Of a stretch of 64,000 nucleotides of DNA, positions 1 through 11,900 are shown in pieces. The translations under genes and the position numbers were made by a program. Under the pieces are notes generated by a model. That model was not told where the DNA came from and did not search any database. It was given only the letters and a program-made list of their open reading frames with translations. Positions within the stretch are counted from its first letter, which is position 1, and the number at the start of each line of letters is the position of its first letter. This stretch comes from Inia geoffrensis (Eukaryota > Chordata > Mammalia > Artiodactyla > Iniidae), in NCBI GenBank assembly GCA_036417435.1, contig CM070913.1:93301373-93365372 (forward strand), written 5' to 3'.

Positions 1-559
1 TTGCTGTGACTGTGACTGTGGTGTTATTTGCAGCTGTGTGGTGTTCCTTGGCCCTATATTCCACAGTTGACCTCACCAGTCCCCCACGGGTGGGACATGG
101 GGTTATTCTGGGATTCTGACGTCAGCAGTGTGGTGGTGACTCTCCTGGATTCACCTTTGCCATGACTGTGTGTCTACAGGGTGGATTCCTAGAAATAAGA
201 GGATGTGTATTTTAGTTTGGAACAGTTGCCAGATTGTGGTCCATAGAGGATGGACCGTGGACACAGCAGCGCTGCTGGCAGGAGGGCCTGTTTCCCCACA
301 TCCTTGCCAGGAGGTCGGTTATCAGACTTTCATCTTGGCCTGCCTGAGAGGTGGAAAATGACATCTCTCATGGTTCTGTTTTTCACTTTTTGGGGAGGCT
401 CAGCATCTCTCTGTGTGCACGTGAACAGCAGGAACGCCTCCTACCCAGGGATGTGCTCCTGTGGGTCTTGTGATTACCAAGGTTGGACGGCACTGTGGTT
501 AACGGCATGGGCCCTGTGCCCTACTGCCTTCCTGAGCCCAACTCACCCATTTACTTACC

Positions 560-705
560 TGTGTGACCTTGGGCGGGTTACTCAGCCTCCTGGTGCCTCA
601 GTGTTACCCAGAAAATGGGAGATGATAACAGTACATCTATGTCGTAGGGTGGTTGTGATGACAGCTTGAGTCTATGTATGTTAAGTGTTTAGATCTGTAC
701 TTGTT
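560..705 (+). repeat. MIR SINE remnant
   Basis: The order 'gtgtgaccttgggc', then 'gcctcagtgttac', 'aaaatggg', 'gataacagta' and 'gggtggttgtgatga' follows the MIR core and 3' part in sense orientation. The copy is diverged. Confidence 0.65.
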
Positions 706-3700
706 AGTTAGTAAGTGCTATATACATATTGGTTGGTGGGAACTCTTTATATATTAAGGAAAGCACTTCCGTGATAGGTTGCAAATATTCCTCCTCAGGT
801 TGCTTCTTGTCTGTTGAGGTGGTTTTGTTTTGTGGCCATACGGAATAGTGACTGTTGTCAGGCTGCTGTGGGTGCGTGGGGGAGGCCTCTGAGGTGGTGC
901 TCTGCTCTGTGACCCACAGACATGTGGGCAGAGGCAGCGGGAGCCCCTGGCCTTTCCTTTCCTTGAGGGGCAGACGGCTGGCTCTGGGTCTTGCCCTCGC
1001 CTGCTGGGCCGTGGTTGGGTGTGCTCTTTCTGGGGAGAGTGGCCATCACAGGGGTCAGGGGACAGCCCTGCCCAGTGTGTGCCCTGGGACGGGGGCCTTC
1101 CTGAGACCAGCATGCCGTCCAGCTGGTTCCCACAGCTGGGTGACTCACTTCCTGGCCTGGCTGACAGAGCCACCCTTAGTGACTTTGGGTGGGTGGACAC
1201 CTCAGCCAAGGGGAGAGGTCTGCCTCGCTGTGGGGTCATTCAGGACAGTGCCAACCTTTGGCCTTGCTTTTTCCAGAACCCTGGCTCTCGGTGGTGGGCA
1301 TCGTGACCCAGGCAGGCTTGGTGGGTCTGGGCAGGGACATGTCGATTCTGTGTTTTCCATTCTGGAAGTGTCCCCTGCTTCTCCCGAGTCAGGGGCGGGC
1401 CTGGTGTGTGGGAAGAAGGGGGCTGGAGAGGGCAGCTGGCCTCCCCCCGGCTCCCCGGCCCCCGGGAGCCACAGGCACACAATGGAAGCTGAAGGAGGCT
1501 CCCTGAGGAAGGGTGGGCTTCCTCCTCAGGGTGGGGCTGGGCATCCCTTCCTGTCTGGGCGCTGTCCAGGAGAGCCCAGCCTGGGGGCGGGCAGTGCCGC
1601 GGCTCCCATGGGCGGCTGTGCTCCGGCCCTGGCTGTGGCTTTTGCCTCCTTCTAGAGCCAGGACGGCCCACTCCAAGGGGTTAACTAGGTCAGTGCCCGC
1701 CCGCCCGCCCACTTGCCCACCAGGCCCAGCCCAGGATCACCAGACAGAGTGGGCTCGGCCGAGCCCGGGAGCTGCGATCCTCTTAAGCAAAGCACCTTAG
1801 CACCCTGTGGAGGCAGGGCGGCCTCCTGCGTGCCTGGGCGCCCGTGCCAGGCTGCTTGGGACACCTGGCCCCGACACCCGGGCCAGCCCAGTCCCTAGGG
1901 CCTGTGGGTGCGCCACTGAGAGACGGAGAGGGCACTGCTTCATCCCGCCTTCAGGGCTTCGCCTGTCCTCTCGAGGTGTGCAGGTCAGGGTTCACTGTCC
2001 CCTTCACTGGGGGCCACACGCACGGTGGAGTGGCCAGGACTCTGGTGCCCGGCCCTGCCCCTCCCGCGCCAGCTGGATGCCAGGCAGAATCACAGGACCT
2101 CTCTGTGCCCATTTCCTCCCTTTAAGTCGGCTGGGACGTTGATGGGACCTGCCCGGTCCTCAGGTTGCGCCGGGGGGACTGGAGGGATGGGGGTGGCCCC
2201 GCTGTGCTCCGTGTAGGCTGGAGGCCCGGTGGGCCGGCGCCTCGGCCATGTTGGTGGTTTTGCATTAAGAGCATGATGGACTCCTGGCGCCAAGAGCGCG
2301 GCCAGAAGCTCCCTCATCCGCCTCCCCCAGGAGGGGAGCCCTCTGGCTCGGCGGCCGCCGCAGCCCCAGGAAGCAGTCCAGGCCGAGTGTCTGGACCGAC
2401 CCCGAAGGAGGCGGCCTGCTGTCTGCAGTCACTTGGTCCCCCCGCCTCGGGGAGCTCGTGGAGACCAAATTTAGCTCAGGAGGAGGGGGGCCGAGGTGTG
2501 ACCTCTCCGGGTCTTGGGTGGGCAGCAGGCTGCCAGGGGCAGACCAGCAGTGCCACCGAGGCCGCGCTGGCCTCCCCACCCCGGGAGCCTGGAGAGCCGG
2601 CTTCCTCAGCGGGGGCCGGGCACGCAGGACCGCCGCACTGGGGGCGCTGCAGGCGTGGCCGAGGCTCGTGCCGGCCCAGGGGGTTGGCGCCTCACAAGCT
2701 GATGCTGTGGGCGGGGAAGGGGCCTTCTGAAGCCAGGGCAGTGGGGGACCCCAAGGCCGGGCCTCCGCGGGCCCGGATCCCACGCGGTGAGGGGAGGCAG
2801 GCACGACTCCCCCGGCCCAGCCCTGCTGTGCTCTCCCCCTCAGGCCCTGACCCTCTGGGCTCCGTGCACAGTAGGGCCTGCGGGCATCACGCTCGGTCTC
2901 TGCTGGGTGACCCACGGGGTGAAGGGACAGAGGTCGGGGGAGGAGAGGGGCCCCAGAGCCCCTGGTCTTTGCTCACTGAGGGCTCGCCGAGGCCCAGGGG
3001 GCACCAGGAAGGCTTCAGGGAGGTCTCAGGGGGGCCAGCGTGTCAGGCAGCGGGGAGGGCTAGGAGCCCTGAGCCAGTGGGCGGCGGGCCCCGTGGGTGG
3101 CCCCGCGGGAGGGAGGGCGTCTGGCCTGGAAGCGCCCCCAGCTGGAGTGGGTTTCAGTGTCCTGTGCGGGGGTCCCATGGGTTCCTGGGCACAAAGGGCA
3201 GTATGCTGTCACTGGTGCACAGGCACCTCCTTTCTGGGGCAGGAGGTCATGGGGTCCAGGCTGCGCGGGACTCGGGGAGCAGGCGGCACAGGGGACCCAC
3301 CTCCCAGCTGGCAGGCCCCTTGTCCCATCCAGCCACGGCTCTGCCAGCCCTGGGTGGCTCCGCGGGCACCCTCGGGGGGCATTGGTGCTGCATCTGTCTC
3401 CTGTCCTTGTCATCCGGCCCCTGCCCGTCCTGGCTCGGAGGCTTTCCTGGGGAGCAGGGGGCCTGTCGGCAGGACAGCCAAGAGCTGGGGGTGCCTGGGC
3501 CCCACCCTGCGCTGCCCCTCTGGTGGTGTGGCACCTCTGGGCCACTCAAGACAAGGCTGCTCCTTGGCGGGTGAATTCGGGAGCCTGTTCAGCACGTCCC
3601 CAGAGGTGGCCGTGGTCAGGGTGACGGCAGGTGAGGGAACAGGTGGCCTGGGTGTCACGGGTAGTGGCTGTTCTATCTCCTGGTTTAGTTCTGGGTCCTC

Positions 3701-4213
3701 GTCTCTGGCCCTTCTGCCCGGGAGCCTCTGGCTCTGCACCAGGCTCTCAGAGCCTCCCTCCGTTGGGATCTCCCTCCTCCTGGTACCCCTCTGTCCCCGT
3801 TGTCAACCCCGCCGGGGTCGGTCGCCATCGTGGGTGCGGCGTGACCGGGGACTTTCTCCCTGCATTATCTCTCCCCACAGCTGGCCTGGGAGGGTGGGGC
3901 CTGCGTGCTGGGCTGAGGCAGCTCCCACCTCTCTCCTGGGTGTGTGTGGGGGCAGGGGGGGGGGGGCCTGCTTTGGTGGGCGGAGCCCGCCCTCTCCCAG
4001 AGGAGCCCGGCTGGGCACTTGGGAAGGCTTCTGCATTCCTGCCTGACACGAGGCTGAGTGAGGGCCTGGGGAAGCAGGGTGGGGCACGCGGCCCAGCCAG
4101 CTCTCGGAGCTTTCAGCGTCCACCTCTCAGCCCTGCTCCCCAGGGCGTCCCCGTCCTGGACCCACAGCCCCTCTGTTGGGAGCTCTGGAGGCATGGGGGC
4201 TTCTCTTTTGTTT

Positions 4214-4486
4214 TGGATATAAATGTATCTATTTTATTTACTTATTTTTGGCTGCGTTGGGTCTTCATTGCCACACGTGGGCTTCTCACTGCGGTGGCTT
4301 CTCCTGTTGCGGAGCACGGGCTCTAGGCGCGCAGGCATCGGTAGCTGTGGCGCGTGGGCTCAGTAGTTGTGGCACACGGGCTCAGTTGCTCCGTGGTATG
4401 TGGGATCTTCCCGGACCAGGGCTTGAACCCGTGTCCCCTGCATTGGCAGGTGGATTCTCAACCACTGCGCCACCAGGGCAGTCCCG
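4214..4486 (-). mobile_element. CHR-type SINE (long form), antisense in ULK1 intron
   Basis: Read on the minus strand it starts with the tRNA-derived head (end at 'gccaccagggcagtccc'), with a B-box-like GGGTTCAAGCCC. CAGTAGTTGTGG-type units and an A/T-rich tail on the other side follow. Imperfect flanking direct repeats (about 4197-4213 and 4488-4505, 'cttctcttttgttt'-like) look like an aged target-site duplication. Confidence 0.9.
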
Positions 4487-5901
4487 TGGGGGTCTTCTCT
4501 TGTTTCAGGGGGCTGACATTTACACCTGGGGTGTCACCCAGTGGCTTTGTGTTCTACTGGTGTGGGTCTGAGCCCAGGCCCAACCTCCTGGGGGTTGGGT
4601 GACTGATCAGGGGTCCTCTGTCCTGCCAGGTCGGGGTGGTGGCCCACTGCTGGGGATCGAGTTGTCTGGGCCTCGGGTGCCCTCCCCCGAAGGCCGCTGA
4701 GAAATGTCCCTCCTGCAGCCACCTCCCTCCTCCCACCCAGGCGTCCCTCGGGGCTCCCCCCATGCCTTGAGGGCTCCGGGGCCAGCTCACGCACTTGCCC
4801 CCTTGCCCCGTGGCGGTTAGATGCTGGAGCTGCCCGTGAGCAGCGTGCTGGTGGGGAATGGGGGCTCGGTGCATTCTGCTGGGCGGCAGGGAGGGCCTGT
4901 TCCTGGTCCCCGAGGCCCAGCAGTGTACTGGTGCTGAAGGGACTTGGGGACTTGCTCCTGGCTGGCAGGGCCCCTCAGTTAGGGAAGACCCCGCCTGGGG
5001 GAGAGGGGAGGGGACTGTGCAGGAGAGCAGAGCGGTTAGGACCCCGCCTGCCTGGTCGACTTGGCTTCGCCGGCCTCAGTTTCCTCATCCGTGACCTGGG
5101 GGTCTCAGGGGTCCCTCCTAGACAGACGCCAGGGCCATGAGTGCGGGAAGGTGTCTGTGCGGTGGCCTGAGCAACGGGCTCCTCAGCCTTGCTGTCGTGG
5201 ACCGAGCTGTGGATGCTGGTGGCACCCCGAGGCTGTGGGTGGCCAAGGGCTGAGCTGGAAGCTGGCCGGCAGTGGGCTGGCGGCGCCAACCCGTAATGCT
5301 GCGGGCATCTTTGATTCCGGAGCCAGGAGCAGTTTCCATGGCCTGAGAGTCAAGGCCCTCACACCCTCGCTGTGTCCCTTCTTGGGGGGCCTGTGGGTCC
5401 CCCACTAAGTGCTTCCACTTGGCCAGGACTCACCACTCATAGAAGAGCAAGTTGAGCCCTGTCAGAACCGCCGGGCCAGGGCTGACCCTGACCTTGATGG
5501 AGACCTGGGTTGCTGGGGGCTGCCCCCGGGAGGCGGGGTCCTTGCTCCACCCCTGCCACCTCTCCTGGGTCCTCAGCCCCTTCCCCAGACTTGACAGATG
5601 GAGTGGTCTGATTGGCTGCTTCTCCAGTCACTCAGGCCCACTTGGCTCTCAGACATCCTCATCTCCTGGCCACTAACGAGCTGGCTAAGCCCTGGCATGA
5701 CAGGCCCCAGGGCTGCCAGGCCAGCCAGTGTCCACGCTCACTGGCCTCTCCTGCCTGAGCCCAGGCGGAGTGTTGAGGGCAGCTGCAGGTGCCGGGTGCC
5801 CGGGTCACACTGGGGCCAAGCCAGGCTTCCCAGACGGCTGCCAGACTGTGGGGCGGGGCGTGCTGCCGTCCACCTCTTACTGCCTCTTCTGTGTCCTGCA
5901 G

Positions 5902-5934
5902 GAAATGGCCAATTCCGTCTACCTGGTCATGGAG
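5902..5934 (+). CDS. ULK1: ULK1 coding exon 4
   Basis: 33 nt, phase 0 on both sides, coding [11 protein letters not shown]. This is kinase beta-5 with gatekeeper Met and hinge start, residues about 83-93. Acceptor is ctgcag, donor gtgagt. Confidence 0.96.
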
Positions 5935-8900
5935 GTGAGTCCTGGAGGCCAGCTGTGAGGACGGGGAGGCTGGGCCCTCTTGGCTCTCAGGCCCCTTGTC
6001 ACCTTCCGGTGAGGAGTTGTTTTCATGTCCGTGGGCTTCGGGCCGCCTCACCGGCGAGCACCCCCATTGACCTCCTCAAGCACGGATTGCGGGGGACGCC
6101 TGCCCAGGCTGGAGACAGGGCACCGAGTGCCCGGGGAGCAGGCGCCCAGGGGTAGGGTGGTGGGAGACCCGGGCAGGGTTGGAGGGGCTGCCCTGGCCGC
6201 TGACCGAGGCGTGTGGCCGGTCTCTTGCAGTACTGTAACGGCGGCGATCTGGCCGACTACCTGCACAGTGAGTGGACACCTGCGGCGGGATGGGCTGCCC
6301 GCCGAGGCTCACCCTGACCCATTCTGAGAGGTGCCCTGGCGTGAACAAGCTTTCCTGGGCCTGATGGTGATGGCGGATGCTCCCATCCCCCTGGCGCCTG
6401 CTGGGAAAGATGGAAGGGGGAGTGGAGGCCCGCTGGGGACACATGCTGCGTCAGAACCACGAGGGATGGCCTCTCAGGGCAGACGTGGTCTGCAAGGGTC
6501 ACTTGAGCCAGGCCCCGTGCGGCCCGCTGTGGATGTGGTGCCCGGCAGGGCCCCGGTCGCCGGTCGGCTGCTCTGCGGGGGCCAGGCCTGTCCTGGGCCC
6601 CAGCGGGGGCCGGCTCTCCACAGGGGGCGGGCCTCCGCAGGGCCCTGGCGCGTGTGGGGGACCACCGTTGAGGCCGGGCCTGGGGCTCATCGCACAGCCA
6701 CTGGCCGTGGCGCGTGCCCTGGGCAGCGGGTAGAGGGAGCTGCTGAGAAGGGGCGGGGTGTGCTGGGCAGCAGCGCGGGGCCCGCGGGCCGGGAGCGGAC
6801 ACGGGGCAGCTCAGCGTCAGACGGCGTGGCCGACGGGCCTGGAGGCCGCAGGGAGAGGTGCGGGAGCCAATGCGGGGAGGGAGGCCGCTGGCCCGGGGCG
6901 CCCGGGCGAGCTGCGCCCCACGGAGCCCGTCTCCCCTCAGCCATGCGGACGCTGAGCGAGGACACCATCCGGCTCTTCCTGCAGCAGATCGCCGGCGCCG
7001 TGCGGCTACTGCACAGCAAGGGCATCATCCACCGGGACCTGAAGCCCCAGAACCTCCTGCTCTCCAACCCTGGTGGGCGCCGTGCCACCCCCAGCAACAT
7101 CCGGGTCAAGATCGGTGAGGCGGCGGCCGGGGCCCGGGGAGGCCGGCGGAGGCCCGGGGGCCGCGGCCACACCTCTCACGCCTCTCCTCGCCTGCAGCCG
7201 ACTTCGGCTTTGCCCGGTACCTGCAGAGCAACATGATGGCGGCCACGCTCTGCGGCTCCCCCATGTACATGGTAGGTGGGCCACCGCAGCCCCTGCTGCC
7301 CCGTCCTGTTGGAAAGGGGGTCCGCCGGGGGGTTCCCTCCCGTGTCCATCCTGTGGCCTCACTTTGGGTGGCAACCGTCGTGGCTGTACCGTTTCCCACC
7401 ACGTCTGTGGCATTCGGCTGGCGTGTGTTATGATTGGCTGGCGCCTGGCTGGAGCCAGACTTTGCTCAGCGCACGCTCAGCATCCATTCTCGCTGTCGCG
7501 CCGACCGCACTGTACCCCCGCAGGCCCCCGAGGTCATCATGTCCCAGCACTACGACGGGAAGGCGGATCTGTGGAGCATCGGTACCATCGTGTACCAGTG
7601 CCTGACAGGGAAGGCGCCCTTCCAGGTGAGGCCCCGGCAGAGGGCGTGGCGCGCTCAGTCCTGCAGCCTCCCCTCGCCGGAGTGCCGTGGCCGCCCAGCT
7701 CCCCACCGTGCAGTCACTTCAGGGCCGAGGCCGGAGTCCCCACTGGCTCTGGGGCGTACCTGTGCGTGTCCACGTGTATGTCTGAACCAAGTTTCGTGGC
7801 CTCCCTCCTGCCCATTCCAGGGCTGGCGTGACCCACCGAATTGGTACCAGGACGCCAAGCTCTGGGGTACACCCTGCATTTGGAAGGCAGTGGCCTGCCA
7901 TGTGCTGGACCCCAAAGGGTCCAGGGCCCTGAGCCCGTGCCGCAGGCCCTCGCGTCCCTTACCGGCCTCATGGACCGACCCGGCAGCTCTCCACTGTCGC
8001 CAGCTTGCCCCAAAGCGCCCTCTGCCTGCCTGGTGACCAAGGCTGCCCCCATCCCCGCTCCCCGCACCTCCCTGCCTGCCGTTTCCTGCACATGAGCAAG
8101 TGACTAGCGGAGGGCTGTCCCCCGCTGGCATGTTGGCCTTGGGAAGGCAGGGGCTGTCTTGCTCTTGGCTGTACCCCCCCGTGCCTTGAACAGTGCCTGG
8201 CACACAGCAGTGCTGAGCGTGTGACACATGAACAGGCGTGTGGGCGGGGCCCACTTGGGGGGCGAGCTTGTTCTGGGGCCCTTTGCTGGGGTGGGGTGCA
8301 CGGGCCACATTTTAATTTTAAGAAGCACATGACCGCTCACACCAGATACCTAGGATGCACCCGCACCAGGTGGGATGGGGGCCCAGCCAGCATCCTTGCT
8401 CTGGGCCCCCCTGGCCCCCCTGTGTGGTCCCCGTGGTTCCACAGCCTGGCTGGGGGGGGAGGGGGGGCCCCTTCCTTGGAAGCATGTGAGGGCGCTCAGT
8501 GTTTGGACAGAAAGGCTGGCAGTGCTGGACCCAGGGGCCTCTCGGGAGACAGAGGCTCTGAGCGGCTAGTGGCTGAGAGCAGCGGGGACGCTCACACCTG
8601 GCCCCCTGGCCCTCACTTCCAGGCCAGCAGCCCCCAGGACCTCCGCCTCTTCTATGAGAAGAACAAGACATTGGTCCCCCCGTGAGTGCCCCTCCCGCCA
8701 GACCCAGACACCCCGCCCCCCCGCCCCCGGGCAGGCTGCCCTGCCAACGTCGTGCCCTGTGCCCCCAGCATCCCCCGGGAGACCTCGGCCCCGCTGAGAC
8801 AGCTGCTCCTGTCTCTGCTTCAGCGCAACCACAGAGACCGCATGGACTTCGGTGAGCACCGCCTGGCTGGCCCGCCACCTCGCCCGACAGGCCTGGGGGG

Positions 8901-11900
8901 TCAGGGCCCTCTGGCTTGCGCCCCTGCCCCCCACGTCCTGCACACCCCGCTCCCAGGGGCCCTGTGGCGGCAGTGAGTGGGTTTCCCGGGGCCCGCAGCT
9001 CCTTTCCCAGCAGCGGAGATGGTAAAATCCCCGGTTTTGCAACGGGCAGCACTGCTGGGAAAACCGTGGGCAGGGTGGGTGGATCCGGGCCTGGGCCGCA
9101 CTGGGGGCGCCAGATGTGTTCAAGAGCTGTCAGCTGGGGCTCTGCCTCCCTCCGTTCCCGGCGTGAGGCAGCGGAGACAGGGCCCCAGGGCATGGTGGGA
9201 CCTGGCCTCGACCCTGGGAGCCCTGGCATCGGACCCTCCTGAGCCTGGGCCCATCCCTCCTCCTGCAGATGAGTTTTTCCATCACCCCTTCCTTGAGTCC
9301 AGTGCTGCTGTGAAGAAGTGTGAGTCCCCTGAGGGTCTCGGCACTCCCGTGCCCCCCCCCTTCTCCCTGTGGGCTGCCAGCCCCACCCCGGGAGGTTGGG
9401 GGCTACCAGCTCCTCAGCCCTCCTCCAGCCTGTGGTCCCCAGGGGCCCCCGAGGCCAGGGGGTGGGCTCGAGCACAGCTGACTTGGTGCGGTGGGATTGG
9501 AGAGGTGAGGGCGGGCCCGCGCACAGGTCCCCTCCCGGTCCCCGGGTTCCGCCGGCGGGGGGCGGATCCCGAGCCGGCAGCTGTGCTCGGTGTGGGGTTG
9601 ACATGGGCAGGGTGGGAGCGGAGCATCCCACGCTGACGGGTGCTGACCCGCGCCCTCTGCCAGCCCCGCCCGTGCCCGTGCCCTCGTACCCAAGCTCGGG
9701 GTCCGGCAGCAGCTCCAGCGGCAGCTCCACCTCACACCTGGCCTCCCCACCGGTGAGTCACGCGCAGGGCGGCGGGCTGCGGGCTTCTCTCGCCTGGGCT
9801 TCGGGGCGTGCAGGCGTCCGCAGGAGCCTCGTCGGGCTCCCGCCCCGCCCCAGCTCGCACCTTTATTTCTGCTGTGTCGTCTGGTCCCGTCACACCAGAC
9901 TCAGGAACGTTCTGCTTGTGAATGTGGCAGAGTTAGAAGTGGGTGGCGGCCTGTTTCAGGTTCCCTGTGTCCCGTCGGTCTCTTCAGCACCGTGTCAGCT
10001 CTGCGCCTGCGTGTGCACGGGCGCGCCGGGTGGCCACGGGTGGGGGTCCCGTGTCCTGGGAGCCCACCCGCCCCTCAGCCCGCATCCCCGGCATAGGGCT
10101 GGGGTGAGGTCTGCCGAGGTTGTGCTCGGGGGCGGGGGCACTGGGGCTTGAACCTCCCTTGGGCCGTCTGTCTGTCCGTCCATCCTGCCAGGCGGGGGCC
10201 AGGGCCAGGCTGGTGGCGGAGAGCACGGCTCTCTCACGCCCGAAGGTGGACCTTCCAGACGCCCCACCTCCCGAGCGCTGTGCAGGGCCACGGGGGACGG
10301 GGGGGGAGTCGCTTGACACGGGGCCTCTGGAGCCTTTGGGGGCCAAGCGGTTCCTCGTGCTGGGCAGCAGGGGCCTCCATGAGGTGACCGCTCCTGTGGG
10401 GAGGTCACCGGAGAAGGAGGGGCCTGGGGGAGGAGAGCGAGCAGAGCCTGTGCCTCGTCGCCACGGCCCCCTCGCCCAGGCCCTGGGGCCGGGTCTCAGC
10501 GGCCTCCCCTCTGACCCCCAGTCCCTGGGGGAGATGCAGCAGCAGCTCCAGAAAGCCCTGGCGTCCCCGGCCGAGGCCGCCGGCTGCCTGCAGGGCTCCC
10601 GGGACTCGGGCGGCAGCAGCAAGGACTCGTCCTGTGACACTGATGACTTCGTCATGGTCCCAGCCCAGTTCCCAGGTCAGGGGGCCACCAGGCAGGGGTG
10701 GGCAGGGAGGCGCTGCAGACGTGCTGGGCGGAGCCCCTGAGGAAGAGGCTTCTAGAAGCTTCTACCGCAGATCAGCCTGGCCGAAGAGTCAGGGCTGAGC
10801 CCCGCCCGCCACGGAGCGTCCAGGCCGCCTGCCCCGAGGGGGGAGCCGCTGCCCTCGCCGCGTTTGCTGAGCTGCAGCCCCCCACCCAGCCCCGCAGAGC
10901 TGTGCTCGCGGGTCCTCAGTTCCCCTCGAGACCCCGGCTGCTGGCACTTCGCTCACGGCCTTGGCCGCCCTGAGACTCCGGGGACGGGGCCGGGTGGGAG
11001 CGGGCCCAGGTCTCCGACGGGCCACCCTGAGCCTGTCGGCTTGGCTCCGTAAGGGAGGAGAGGCCCCGTACCCAGCCACCGGCAGCTCAAGGAGGGCAGC
11101 GGGAAGGTGGGGACCCAGCGGTCCTGGAGGAGGGGTGAGGCCCAGATTGGGAGGTGTGGACACCCAGCCTGGGGTTCGCTGAAGGCTGGTGTGTGGGGAG
11201 GGTACCAGGGTCTCCGAGTGCCGTGAGGTCCAGACAGGCAAAGGGGGTTGTCAGCGCGAGCGACAGAAGCGGGGACGGGAGAGTGCTGGGCTCGCCATGG
11301 CCCGGGCCCGCCCCGGAAGAGGTGCCTGGGCCCAGCCTCACCTGTGTCCCATCCACAGGTGACCTGGTGGCCGAGGCGGTCGGTGCCAAGCCGCCACCGG
11401 ACAGCCTGATGTGCAGCGGGTAAGCCCCCAGCCCGAGACCCGCCGGCTCTGCGGGGAGGGTGACGCCTGCTCTCAGGCTGTCCCCTGACCTGCCTGGGTC
11501 AGACAGTTTGGGAAGTGCCGAGTCTGCTGTGCCCAGTGCAGGACGCAGTCCCAAGGAGGGGCCAGGGTCTGCGCTGGTTTGGCCTGAATGTGAGGCCCTG
11601 CCGTCCGCCCTGTCCTCGCCAGGAGCTCGCTGGCGGCTTCTGCTGGCCTGGAGAGCCGCGGCCGGACCCCGTCTCCTTCCCCGCCCTGCAGCAGCTCCCT
11701 CAGCCCCTCAGGGTAAGCGGGGCCCGGGGCACCCCAGCCCCAGTCGTCTCCTGCAGGAAGCGGTCGTGTCCAGAGGCCCTGCCTTCATTCAGCCCCGGCA
11801 GAGTGCCAGGGCCCTGTGGGTGGTCCAACGGAAGGAAGGGATTGTGGTGGAAGGGATGCAGGTTGGGCTTGGGGCCCAGGGGTGGTTACCGGAACCACCA

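Larger units (their letters stand above)
1..5901 (+). other. ULK1: ULK1 upstream intron (5' part of gene outside window)
   Basis: This GC-rich stretch holds no exon I can recognise. The codons for the kinase glycine loop, the ATP-binding lysine (human K46) and the following helix are absent, so ULK1 exons 1-3 must lie upstream. It ends at a good acceptor (polypyrimidine then CTGCAG) before 5902. It contains a MIR-like remnant near 560-705 and an antisense CHR SINE at about 4214-4486. Bases 2165-4046 carry very long overlapping open frames in a CpG-rich stretch with few stop codons. They show no family motif and I read them as chance. Confidence 0.8.

Noticed and set aside
2165..4046. Open frames of 469 and 419 codons as a gene
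   Set aside because: Several frames on both strands are open over the same GC-rich bases, the translations are low-complexity Gly/Pro/Arg/Ser, and no family motif appears. It lies in a ULK1 intron.
1..5901. ULK1 exons 1-3
   Set aside because: I looked for the glycine-loop, VAVKCIN and KHENIV codons and did not find them; they must lie upstream of the window.
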